Assembly (NCBI GenBank): GCA_034180005.1
Contig: JAXFPC010000057.1
Span: 1 to 10,889 of the forward strand
DNA: 10,889 bases
Origin: JAXFPC01 sp034180005
GTDB lineage: Bacteria > Bacillota > Negativicutes > Acidaminococcales > Acidaminococcaceae
Direction: 5' to 3'
This document shows positions 1-6,171 of this stretch, piece after piece; position 1 is the stretch's first letter, and each line of letters begins with the position of its first letter. The notes under the pieces are model-generated. The model saw only the letters and a program-made list of their open reading frames with translations, had not been told where the DNA came from and searched no databases. The translations under genes and the position numbers were made by a program.

Positions 1-163
1 TGAAAAATTGAGAGAAAAAGCTCTGAGAGGATTGAACGATGCCATGTTGGCTTCGTATGCACATACTATTATATTTCTGACGGAGAAAGGTCAGTTGATT
101 CATCAGCGTTGCATAGAGGCTTACAATGAATTGCTGTTGGAAAGAAAAAATCGTGAACGATAG
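1..163 (+). CDS. yqeK: YqeK-like HD-domain hydrolase, C-terminal fragment
   Basis: Only the last 53 codons are inside the window, read from base 2 to the TAG at 161-163. The visible tail includes MLASYAHTIIFLTEKGQLIH, followed by a short basic end. An S-x-x-HT-I-x-FL-x-x-x-GQ-x-IH pattern is how I remember the C-terminus of YqeK, an HD-superfamily hydrolase that cleaves diadenosine tetraphosphate and is usually encoded between nadD and rsfS. The catalytic HD residues lie upstream and cannot be checked. The stop is 15 nt before the next start, and the following LCP, rsfS and cvfB genes fit the usual neighbourhood, so cotranscription is likely. The identification rests on a short tail plus context. 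Confidence 0.7.
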   Translation, partial: EKLREKALRGLNDAMLASYAHTIIFLTEKGQLIHQRCIEAYNELLLERKNRER

Positions 164-178
164 TTATGGGGGAAGGAA

Positions 179-1210
179 ATGGAAGACAATAAAGATCTGC
201 CGCCGCGCAGAAAAGTTAAAAAGGTGCGTTGGTTCAGACTTTTTCTGATTCTGTTTTTGTTGGGAGTTGTCGGCCTGGTTTGTTTCAAGGGCAGCATCTG
301 GATATATAATACATTTATAAATCCCCCTCAGGCACAGGTGGCGGCAGCTGATGAAAATATAAAAAATAATAAAGAACTTAATGAGCGTATCAATATACTT
401 ATTTTGGGGATTGACGACGGTGACAGTGAAGCTGCTGCCAGCGAACCTAAACGTACAGATGCGGTGATGCTGCTCAGCGTTGATCCTAAGGAAAACAACG
501 TTTCCGTACTTTCCATCCCGAGAGATACCAAGGTGGTATTGCCGGGACATCGTGATCCGGATAAAATGAATGCTGCATTCGCTTATGGCGGCGCGGTTAT
601 GGCTAAGCAGACAGTAGCCAATCTTCTGCAGGTGCCGATACACTACTATGCTCTGGCAGACTGGCGCGGGTTTATTGAAGTGGTCAACCTTATAGGAGGG
701 GTGGATCTTTATGTTGACAGAGACCTTTACTATGAGGATCCGTATGCCGATCTTGTCATAGATATTAAGCACGGCTTTCAGCATATGGATGGAACGACAG
801 CCGGGAAGTATGTTCGTTTCCGCTCCGACGAGCTGGGAGATATAGGCAGAGTCCAGCGGCAGCAAAAATTCCTTAAGGCTGCTGCTGAGCAGATGTTTTC
901 CATTCAAAATGTTACTAAAGTGGGGAGCTTGCTCAGCACTTTGGAAAAATATGTTGAAACTGATTTGAATACTCTAACTATGCTCAAAGCGGCCAACAGT
1001 TTTAAATTTTTCGGCGACGAAAAGGTGAAAAGCTGTATGTTGTACGGTAATTTTGATGATACGTCCGGTGTAAGCTATTGGGTCACAAATGAAGATTTGA
1101 TAAAGAAATCTTTGGATGAATTGGGTATACCTTACATTAAGAAAGAAACGGAAAATAAGGCGGATGATGAAGAAAAAATAGTGCATCTGCAACCAAAGGA
1201 AATTAATTGA
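179..1210 (+). CDS. LytR-CpsA-Psr (LCP) family cell-wall glycopolymer ligase
   Basis: This 343-aa membrane-anchored protein has a basic cytoplasmic N-terminus, one membrane segment at about residues 19-37 and an extracellular LCP domain at about 70-240. LCP enzymes transfer glycopolymers such as teichoic acids or capsule from a lipid carrier to peptidoglycan on the outer face of the membrane. Visible family motifs are NILILGIDD (72-80), RTDAVMLLS with Asp94 (92-100), SIPRDT with Arg115 (112-117), KMNAAFAYGG (129-138), and YVRFRSDELGDIGRVQRQQ (211-229) with its conserved arginines. These are the pyrophosphate- and lipid-binding residues of the fold. There is no C-terminal LytR domain; the tail is short and charged. 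The ATG at 179 has a purine-rich SD (GGGGGAAGG) at a tight distance. It is the second visible operon gene, 16 nt before rsfS. Which polymer it attaches cannot be told. Confidence 0.93.
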   Translation: MEDNKDLPPRRKVKKVRWFRLFLILFLLGVVGLVCFKGSIWIYNTFINPPQAQVAAADENIKNNKELNERINILILGIDDGDSEAAASEPKRTDAVMLLSVDPKENNVSVLSIPRDTKVVLPGHRDPDKMNAAFAYGGAVMAKQTVANLLQVPIHYYALADWRGFIEVVNLIGGVDLYVDRDLYYEDPYADLVIDIKHGFQHMDGTTAGKYVRFRSDELGDIGRVQRQQKFLKAAAEQMFSIQNVTKVGSLLSTLEKYVETDLNTLTMLKAANSFKFFGDEKVKSCMLYGNFDDTSGVSYWVTNEDLIKKSLDELGIPYIKKETENKADDEEKIVHLQPKEIN

Positions 1211-1226
1211 AGCACGGAGGGAAATA

Positions 1227-1580
1227 ATGAATACAAAGACGTTTGCTGCTAAGATAGCAGCGCTAGCTGCCGACAAAAAGGCTACGGATATTTTATTGTT
1301 AAATATGGAAGGGATTTCTTTCGTTACTGATTACTATGTCATATGCAGCGCCGGTAACAGCAATCTTGTCAAAACGATTGCCGATAACATTGAAGATAAA
1401 TTGTCTGAGGAAGGTATTCAGCTTAAACACAAGGAGGGTTATTCCGAAGCGCGGTGGATTCTGCTCGATTATGGTGATGTAGTTTGCCACGTGTTTTTGG
1501 AAGAAGAGCGTAATTTTTACAATTTGGAACAGCTGTGGGCTGATGCTCCTTCAGAAGCGTTTACAGAGGATTCTTTATGA
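1227..1580 (+). CDS. rsfS: Ribosome silencing factor RsfS
   Basis: The product is 117 aa, the normal length for RsfS (DUF143, formerly YbeB/YqeL). RsfS binds ribosomal protein uL14 on the 50S subunit and blocks subunit joining, lowering translation in slow growth or starvation. Visible family features are TDYYVICSAGNS (34-45), the EG-x-x-x-x-x-W patch (70-77, Trp77), LDYGDVVCHVF (80-90) and the C-terminal YNLEQLWADAP (98-108). The SD GGAGGG ends five bases before the ATG, which is the only sensible start. The stop codon overlaps the start of cvfB as ATGA, which implies translational coupling. Context and length both agree. Confidence 0.97.
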   Translation: MNTKTFAAKIAALAADKKATDILLLNMEGISFVTDYYVICSAGNSNLVKTIADNIEDKLSEEGIQLKHKEGYSEARWILLDYGDVVCHVFLEEERNFYNLEQLWADAPSEAFTEDSL

Positions 1581-2506
1581 TCGGACGGAACAGGAAACAG
1601 GAAAGATTCGGGAAAAAAACTGAGCCTGTAAATAATACGGCGTATAAGCCGGGAGATGTTGTTGATCTTAAGGTTGTCCGACTCGGTGAAATGGGTGCAT
1701 TTTTGGATGGCGGCACCGGCAACACATCCGACGATATTTTATTGCATAAATTACAGCAAACTGCAGACATTCAGGTAGATGACGTGGTTAAGGTTTATTT
1801 GTATCTTGACCCGAGCCGTCGCCTGACTGCCAGTATGAAGCTTCCCAAGATGCGGGAGGGACAGTTGGGTTATGCCAAGGTAATCAGCGTTACGCGCGAC
1901 GGCGGCTTTGTTGACATCGGAGCGGAGCGCGGCGTTTTTCTTCCCTATAGCCAAATGCGAGGTCACGTTAATCCGGGTCAGATGATTTGGGTAAAGCTTT
2001 ATCGTGACAAATCGGGGCGTCCGGCTGTGACCATGCGTGTCGAAGATGATATGTTGAAGGCGTCAAGGCCTGCAGAGGGGCTCAAAGTTGGCGATAAGGT
2101 TACCGGTACGGTTTACAATATACTTCCGGAGGGTTTCTTTTTGTTGACTACGGAAAGATTTACTGCTTTTCTGCATAGAAGTGAAGTGCCTGAAGGAAGA
2201 ATAGATTTTGGTCAAGAGCTTGTCTGTCGTGTTATTTATCTGCGTGAAGACGGCCGCATTAACGTGTCGTTACGCTTACAAAAAGAAGACGCTTTACTGA
2301 AAGATTCCGCAAAAATTTATGATTTTCTTGTGCAGCGCGGCGGCAGGATGCCCTACGGGGATTCTACTCCGTTGGAGATTATCAGGCAAAAATTCGGTTT
2401 GAGCAAAGCTGCGTTCAAGAGAGCGTTGGGACACCTGATGAAAGAAGGAAAAATTCTGCAAAAAGAAGGTTGGACTTATTCAACCGAAGAAAATGAAAGC
2501 ATTTAG
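1577..2506 (+). CDS. cvfB: CvfB/YitL-type S1-domain RNA-binding protein
   Basis: The 309-aa length matches the CvfB family (about 300 aa). The architecture is three tandem S1-like beta-barrels at about residues 23-88, 92-157 and 167-236, then a winged-helix domain at about 245-300. The second barrel shows GQLGYAKVISVTRDGGFVDI and GVFLPYSQ, and the third shows VGDKVTGTVYNILPEGFFLL and a GRINVSLR end. The C-terminal domain carries LEIIRQKFGLSKAAFKRALG and a LMKEGKILQ strand typical of the family. CvfB binds RNA and influences virulence-gene expression in Staphylococcus aureus; its role in most species is unclear. The start overlaps the rsfS stop by ATGA and has its own SD (AGAGGA, 1565-1570). 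I see no terminator directly after it. Confidence 0.93.
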   Translation: MIGRNRKQERFGKKTEPVNNTAYKPGDVVDLKVVRLGEMGAFLDGGTGNTSDDILLHKLQQTADIQVDDVVKVYLYLDPSRRLTASMKLPKMREGQLGYAKVISVTRDGGFVDIGAERGVFLPYSQMRGHVNPGQMIWVKLYRDKSGRPAVTMRVEDDMLKASRPAEGLKVGDKVTGTVYNILPEGFFLLTTERFTAFLHRSEVPEGRIDFGQELVCRVIYLREDGRINVSLRLQKEDALLKDSAKIYDFLVQRGGRMPYGDSTPLEIIRQKFGLSKAAFKRALGHLMKEGKILQKEGWTYSTEENESI

Positions 2507-2510
2507 AGTA

Positions 2511-2539
2511 TTGTAAAATTACGCAGCGGTAGTTATACG
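2511..2539 (+). promoter_or_regulatory. Possible sigma-A promoter for the TSUP gene
   Basis: TTGTAA (2511-2516) and TATACG (2534-2539) are separated by exactly 17 bases, each matching four of six consensus bases. It lies in the 94-bp gap between cvfB and the transporter. Spacing is ideal but the hexamers are mediocre, and read-through from the cvfB operon is equally possible. Confidence 0.35.
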
Positions 2540-2600
2540 ATATGCGAATTTTTGAGTAGATGGAACTGTCGCTGGAAGCGGTCGGATTGGAGCAAATGAT

Positions 2601-3338
2601 TTGGTAGACTTGGGTGTAATCTTTTTCGCAGTATTTCTGGGAGCTTTTTTTGCTACAGCCAGCGGTTTCGGATATGCTCTCATCGCCACTCCGATTTTGT
2701 CCATGATTATGCCGGTCAAAGAGGCTGTTATTTTGATTTTGTTTAGTACAATCATATTAAGAGTATTCACCATGTTGAGGGTGAGAGGGGAATATGATAC
2801 GAAAACAGTTTGTACTGTAAGCTTGGGAAGCATCATCGGTTCCATTCCCGGAAGCATGGTGCTGAAGTTTATCACCGCCAATGTTCTGGAGATGTTTTTG
2901 GGTGCCACGTTGCTTGTTGCGACCTGGCTTATGCACAGAGAATTTTATTTTCGCATCGATAATAAAAATGTCGGACGTTTGGGTGTAGGTTTTCTCAGCG
3001 GTTTTTTCGGAGCGGCGACAAGCGTAAGCGGTCCGCCGATAGTTTTATATTTTCTTAATGAAGGTACGACCAAGGAAGCTATGCGAGCCAATATGATATG
3101 GATTTTCGGAGTGACCGGAGTGACGATGCTTCTTGCTAATTATTGGGCTGGCAATACTCTTCTGGTGGAGGATCTTTCTGTTATTTTTTACACGATACCG
3201 GCTGTGTTTGCGGGAATTTTTGCAGGAGAGTTGGCTTTTAAAAATATAAGCCAAAGGATCTTTCGCAACTTTTCGTTGGCTATAGTGTGCAGCGGTGCGT
3301 TATTGCTTTTATGCAACGGCTTAAGAGAATTATTCTAA
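2601..3338 (+). CDS. TSUP (TauE/SafE) family membrane transporter
   Basis: This very hydrophobic 245-aa protein has about seven or eight predicted membrane segments and the internal duplication of the TSUP family. Repeat one carries SGFGYALIATPIL (21-33), and repeat two carries SGFFGAATSVSGPPIVLYFL (133-152), which includes the family's SGPP-type signature. Members export or import small organic anions such as sulfite, sulfoacetate, taurine-derived products or other carboxylates. The substrate here cannot be told, and no sulfur-metabolism gene is adjacent. The start is TTG at 2601, with GGAG at 2589-2592 eight bases upstream. The nearby ATG at 2596 is in another frame and meets a stop after two codons, and no ATG or GTG exists in frame before the upstream stop. 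No terminator follows, so its transcript may enter the aroF leader. Confidence 0.9.
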   Translation: MVDLGVIFFAVFLGAFFATASGFGYALIATPILSMIMPVKEAVILILFSTIILRVFTMLRVRGEYDTKTVCTVSLGSIIGSIPGSMVLKFITANVLEMFLGATLLVATWLMHREFYFRIDNKNVGRLGVGFLSGFFGAATSVSGPPIVLYFLNEGTTKEAMRANMIWIFGVTGVTMLLANYWAGNTLLVEDLSVIFYTIPAVFAGIFAGELAFKNISQRIFRNFSLAIVCSGALLLLCNGLRELF

Positions 3339-3641
3339 AGGTAGCAAGCGTAATTTCTCGCAAAAGTCATCTGTAGAATTTGCAAGTTTTACCGAACTTT
3401 ACAAAGTCTTCTGGAGTAGAATTTCAGCAAGTTGATTATAAAGAGCTTTGCAGAATTGCAAAATGGAGTTTGCAAAGATGTTGTTCGGTTGGATATGACT
3501 TTGTGCATTCTCTTGCGATCGTCCTTTGCTGTAAGTTTTGACAGTATCAGATCGTAACGGGAATTAGAAATTTTTATATATGCATTGTTTACATGCAGAC
3601 TCTCTTCGGCGAGAGTCTGTTTTTATAAAGGAGAGATCTTG
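3339..3641 (+). promoter_or_regulatory. Structured aroF leader region, likely attenuator
   Basis: No credible gene lies in these 303 bases, but there is nested complementarity. ACAAAGTC (3401-3408) pairs perfectly with GACTTTGT (3497-3504) and encloses a hairpin CTTTGCA/TGCAAAG (3446-3452 with 3471-3477). The same right arm can instead pair over eight bases with AAAGTCAT (3363-3370 with 3495-3502). CTCTTGC (3510-3516) can pair with GCGAGAG (3609-3615), including one G-U, which would break the terminator stem at 3596-3619. A TTGACA box at 3538-3543 is followed 17 bases later only by a poor -10 (GAATTA). I see no T-box signature. Regulation by attenuation is inferred from the competing helices and the terminator's position. 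Confidence 0.45.
3596..3624 (+). terminator. Intrinsic terminator just upstream of aroF
   Basis: CAGACTCTC (3596-3604) and GAGAGTCTG (3611-3619) form a perfect 9-bp stem with a six-base loop, followed at once by TTTTT (3620-3624). It ends only a few bases before the aroF SD (AAGGAGAG). It could end the upstream transcript or act as a conditional attenuator for aroF. A small adjacent hairpin, TGCAT/ATGCA (3581-3585 with 3593-3597), overlaps its left foot by two bases. Confidence 0.85.
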
Positions 3642-4655
3642 ATGGTAATTGTATTCAAACCGGGCGCTCCGGATGACAGCAAGGAGAAAATGCGTCATAG
3701 TCTGGAAAACATGGGATTTCAAATTAATGAAATCAATGGAGTTAATATGACGATTTTCGGCATTATCGGAGATACCAGTACTTTGGAAATCAACAGATTG
3801 CGTGCTGATGAAGCTGTTGAAAAGGTTATGCGTGTGCAGGAACCTTTTAAGCGAGCCAACAGAGTTTTTCATCCGGAAGACAGTGTTATAAATGTTGGGG
3901 GTATTCTCATAGGCGGACGCAAGCTGCAGGTTATTGCCGGACCATGTTCCGTTGAGAGCACGGAGCAGGTGACGGGGATAGCGAAGTCGATAAAAATAGG
4001 CGGAGCATCCATACTTCGCGGAGGAGCGAGCAGATCGCAAAATTTGCCATATTCTTTGCAAGGTCTCGATGAAAAAGGTCTGGAATATCTCAAAGCTGCC
4101 GGAGAAGCAACAGGCATGCCGATAGTTACTGAAATTATGTCTCCTTACATGATAGAACGTTTTGTCGAAGACGTTGACATGATTCAGGTAGGGGCGAGAA
4201 ATATGCAGAATTATGAGCTGCTCAAGGAATTGGGGAAAACTCGGAAGCCGATTTTGCTCAAAAGAGGCGTGGCGGCTACGATTGAAGAATGGATTATGTC
4301 TGCCGAATGCATTATGTCCGGCGGCAATGAGAATGTTATTCTGTGCGAACGCGGTGTAAGAACATTTGAAACATATACGAAAAATACTCTTGACTTGAGT
4401 GCGGTGCCGGCGGTTAAGAAACTGAGTCATCTTCCTGTTATAGTAGATCCCAGTCACGCTGCAGGCATGTGGTGGATGGTCGAGCCTCTGGCAAAAGCTG
4501 CCGTAGCTGTTGGAGCAGACGGACTGCTTGTCGAGGTGCATAAAAATCCTGAGCAGGCTCCGTGGGACGGAGCACAATCCCTGAAGCCTGAGAGGTTTGC
4601 CATGCTTATGGGAGAGTTAAAAGGGATAGCCAGAATTGTCGGACGTGAATTGTAG
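3642..4655 (+). CDS. aroF: 3-deoxy-7-phosphoheptulonate synthase (DAHP synthase, type I-beta)
   Basis: This 337-aa enzyme should condense PEP with erythrose 4-phosphate, the first step of the shikimate pathway. Residues 1 to about 70 are the N-terminal ferredoxin-like regulatory domain of the Thermotoga/Bacillus type; the barrel follows. Visible motifs are IAGPCSVES with Cys102 (98-106), VGARNMQN (183-190), PILLKRG with Lys207 (203-209), CERGVRTFETYTKNTLDL (235-252), PVIVDPSHAAG with His272 (265-275), LLVEVH with Glu298 (295-300) and DGAQSL with Asp309. Cys102, His272, Glu298 and Asp309 match the metal ligands of the Thermotoga enzyme as I recall them. Unusually, the PEP-binding KPRTSP segment reads RSQNLP at 131-136. 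The ATG at 3642 has SD AAGGAGAG; the in-frame TTG at 3585 would run through the terminator and was rejected. No other shikimate gene is adjacent. Confidence 0.93.
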   Translation: MVIVFKPGAPDDSKEKMRHSLENMGFQINEINGVNMTIFGIIGDTSTLEINRLRADEAVEKVMRVQEPFKRANRVFHPEDSVINVGGILIGGRKLQVIAGPCSVESTEQVTGIAKSIKIGGASILRGGASRSQNLPYSLQGLDEKGLEYLKAAGEATGMPIVTEIMSPYMIERFVEDVDMIQVGARNMQNYELLKELGKTRKPILLKRGVAATIEEWIMSAECIMSGGNENVILCERGVRTFETYTKNTLDLSAVPAVKKLSHLPVIVDPSHAAGMWWMVEPLAKAAVAVGADGLLVEVHKNPEQAPWDGAQSLKPERFAMLMGELKGIARIVGREL

Positions 4656-4840
4656 AAGTATATCTTCGCAAGATGAGTATTTTTGCTCGTATTGAATTGC
4701 GTGAAATGTCAATGGCGGAAACTTCATTTTAAAGTGGACAGATTGTTTGTTAAAAGTGTGAGGGTGCGTTTTAACGTGAGAGTTATGTCCGACTTCGTAT
4801 GTACATTCATCTGCACCGTCAAAAAATACGGAAATTTTCT
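4656..4840 (+). other. Structured 3' untranslated region of aroF or small-RNA candidate
   Basis: This stretch has no convincing gene. AAGTGGACA (4732-4740) pairs with TGTCC-G-ACTT (4786-4795) over nine bases with one bulged G. It encloses a perfect GTTAAAA/TTTTAAC stem (4749-4755 with 4769-4775). CCGT/ACGG (4817-4820 with 4828-4831) follows, and the terminator at 4841 comes next. A weak hairpin ATCTT-CGC-AAGAT (4662-4674) with a nearby T run lies just after the aroF stop. It could be the 3' end of the aroF mRNA or a separate small RNA; I found no good promoter within it. Confidence 0.4.
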
Positions 4841-4871
4841 AAAAGTCGCGGAAATATCTGCGGCTTTTTTT
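4841..4871 (+). terminator. Intrinsic terminator downstream of aroF
   Basis: AAAAGTCGC (4841-4849) pairs with GCGGCTTTT (4860-4868), with one G-U pair, and leads into a seven-T run (4865-4871). It is the natural end of the aroF transcript, 186 bases after the stop codon. Confidence 0.8.
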
Positions 4872-5104
4872 ACGGAAAATATTTGCTGATGATTTGAGTT
4901 GGAAGTATCCTTTAATGCTATATTCTTGCAATATAAATAATTACTCCTTTGGGAGCTTTCAATTAAACTTTGTGAAAGTAATTTAGAGAAAAAATACGTT
5001 ATTTCGTTGGATTGTGCGGTTTTAAAACTAGATATTGTGGTTAGTGGGATTATATTAAACTCTAAAATTGCTCGTCGTTTTTAAATTTTATTTTGCGATA
5101 ATTG
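4872..5104 (+). other. Intergenic region with a small three-way-junction element
   Basis: This is AT-rich with no credible gene. At 4939-4983 three perfect stems abut with no unpaired junction base: AATTA/TAATT (4939-4943 with 4979-4983), CTCC/GGAG (4944-4947 with 4952-4955, loop TTTG) and CTTTC/GAAAG (4956-4960 with 4974-4978). A weak promoter-like pair (TTGAGT at 4894, TATATT at 4919, 19-base spacer) lies upstream. Whether this is a functional RNA, a protein-binding site or chance cannot be decided from one sequence. Confidence 0.3.
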
Positions 5105-5132
5105 TTGTATTTCCTAAAATTTTTGTTATAAT
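5105..5132 (+). promoter_or_regulatory. Promoter of the potABCD operon
   Basis: A perfect TATAAT (5127-5132) is preceded by TGT (5124-5126), giving an extended -10 element. A partial -35, TTGTAT (5105-5110), lies 16 bases upstream. Transcription would begin near 5139, leaving a leader of about 34 nt before potA. It is the only good promoter in the gap. Confidence 0.65.
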
Positions 5133-5149
5133 AATTCCATAAGTAAAAA

Positions 5150-5176
5150 GGGAAGGATGCGAGAATGATTAAATGA
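5150..5176 (+). promoter_or_regulatory. SD and chained three-codon ORFs before potA
   Basis: The only strong SD (GGGAAGGA, 5150-5157) is about 15 bases from the potA ATG at 5173, too far for normal use. Between them lie ATG-CGA-GAA-TGA (5157-5168) and ATG-ATT-AAA-TGA (5165-5176). Each overlaps the next start as ATGA, the second one overlapping the potA start itself. The SD is about seven bases from the second mini-ORF, so potA may be translated by re-initiation. This is read directly from the sequence; the function is inferred. Confidence 0.45.
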
Positions 5177-6171
5177 AAGAAATGGTGCGTGTACGGGCGC
5201 TGACAAAAATATTTGATGACCACACCGTTATACCTCCTACAGATTTGACTATTTATGATGGAGAATTTCTCACCCTGCTTGGACCATCCGGTTGCGGAAA
5301 GACCACTTTGCTGCGCATGATTGCCGGCTTGGAACAGCCCAGCGGCGGTAAGATTTTCATTGATAATAAAGATGTGACCGAGTTGCCTCCTTATAGACGC
5401 GACGTGAATATGGTGTTTCAAAACTACGCTCTTTTTCCGCATATGACTGTAGCTGAAAACATAGATTTCGGTTTGAAAATGAAAAAAGTTCCGTTAGAAG
5501 AGCGTAGGGAGAGAATACAGGCGGCTGTGAGGCAGACGCAGTTGGAAGGGTTGGAAGATCGTTATCCTCAGCAGATGAGCGGCGGTCAACAGCAGCGTGT
5601 TGCCATAGCAAGAGCTGTTGTCAATAATCCTAAAGTACTGTTGTTGGATGAACCTTTGGGTGCGTTGGATTATCAGTTGCGCAAAGAATTGCAGCTTGAA
5701 CTGAAAAGTTTGCAGCGTCGCTTGGGAGTGACGTTTATTTATGTTACCCATGATCAGGAAGAAGCGCTGACGATAAGTGATCGTATAATTATTATGAATA
5801 AAGGGCTTATCATGCAGGATGATAAACCAGGCACCATATACCATCATCCTACGAGTCGGTTCGTAGCTAAATTTATCGGCGAAACGAATTTTTTTGAATT
5901 GGCTGACGGTAAGACACGTGTGCTTCGTCCGGAGAAGTTGAATCTTTGCGCTGAGAACGAGAGGACGCCGCAACATCCGGATCCACAGTACTTCGGCATT
6001 ATTACGGATGTTGTTTTTTACGGAACTATTGACAAAGTTTTCATAAGACTGGCTGACAGCGAGCAGATTGTGGTGGCGTATCAGTATTTTGATGACGTTC
6101 GCCGCTGGAAAACAGGAGAGCGCGTGGGGATATGGTGGTATCCTCAGGACGAGGTGATAGTGGACAAATGA
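5173..6171 (+). CDS. potA: Spermidine/putrescine ABC transporter ATP-binding protein
   Basis: This 332-aa cytoplasmic ATPase energises the polyamine importer. Visible ABC motifs are Walker A GPSGCGKTT (37-45), the Q-loop at Gln83 in VFQNYALFPHMT, signature MSGGQQQR (135-142), Walker B VLLLDE (155-160), D-loop LGALD and switch His193 in VTHD. A C-terminal TOBE-type regulatory domain covers about 235-330. The FALFPHMTV-like segment and the pot gene order separate it from sugar or sulfate ATPases of the same superfamily. The start at 5173 is uncertain: its SD is far away, and Met4 at 5182 is possible but has no better SD. Its stop overlaps the potB start by ATGA, pointing to coupled translation. 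Confidence 0.93.
   Translation: MKEMVRVRALTKIFDDHTVIPPTDLTIYDGEFLTLLGPSGCGKTTLLRMIAGLEQPSGGKIFIDNKDVTELPPYRRDVNMVFQNYALFPHMTVAENIDFGLKMKKVPLEERRERIQAAVRQTQLEGLEDRYPQQMSGGQQQRVAIARAVVNNPKVLLLDEPLGALDYQLRKELQLELKSLQRRLGVTFIYVTHDQEEALTISDRIIIMNKGLIMQDDKPGTIYHHPTSRFVAKFIGETNFFELADGKTRVLRPEKLNLCAENERTPQHPDPQYFGIITDVVFYGTIDKVFIRLADSEQIVVAYQYFDDVRRWKTGERVGIWWYPQDEVIVDK

Noticed and set aside
164..907. 247-codon minus-strand ORF opposite the LCP gene
   Set aside because: It is antisense to a clear LCP protein, has no recognisable domain and a residue mix typical of reverse-frame reading.
3463..3498. Possible leader peptide MEFAKMLFGWI upstream of aroF
   Set aside because: It holds two Phe and one Trp, but there is no clear SD, no run of regulatory codons, and it lies far from the terminator. 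An 11-codon ORF is easily due to chance.
3339..3641. T-box leader for aroF
   Set aside because: The conserved T-box bulge sequence (AGGGTGG-x-ACCGCG-like) is not present on the plus strand.
3564..4577. 337-codon minus-strand ORF opposite aroF
   Set aside because: It is long but fully antisense to aroF and rich in His, Arg, Ser and Phe as expected of a shadow frame; no domain is recognisable.
4683..4889. 68-codon plus-strand ORF after aroF
   Set aside because: It runs through the terminator stem at 4841-4871, lacks an SD and resembles no protein family.
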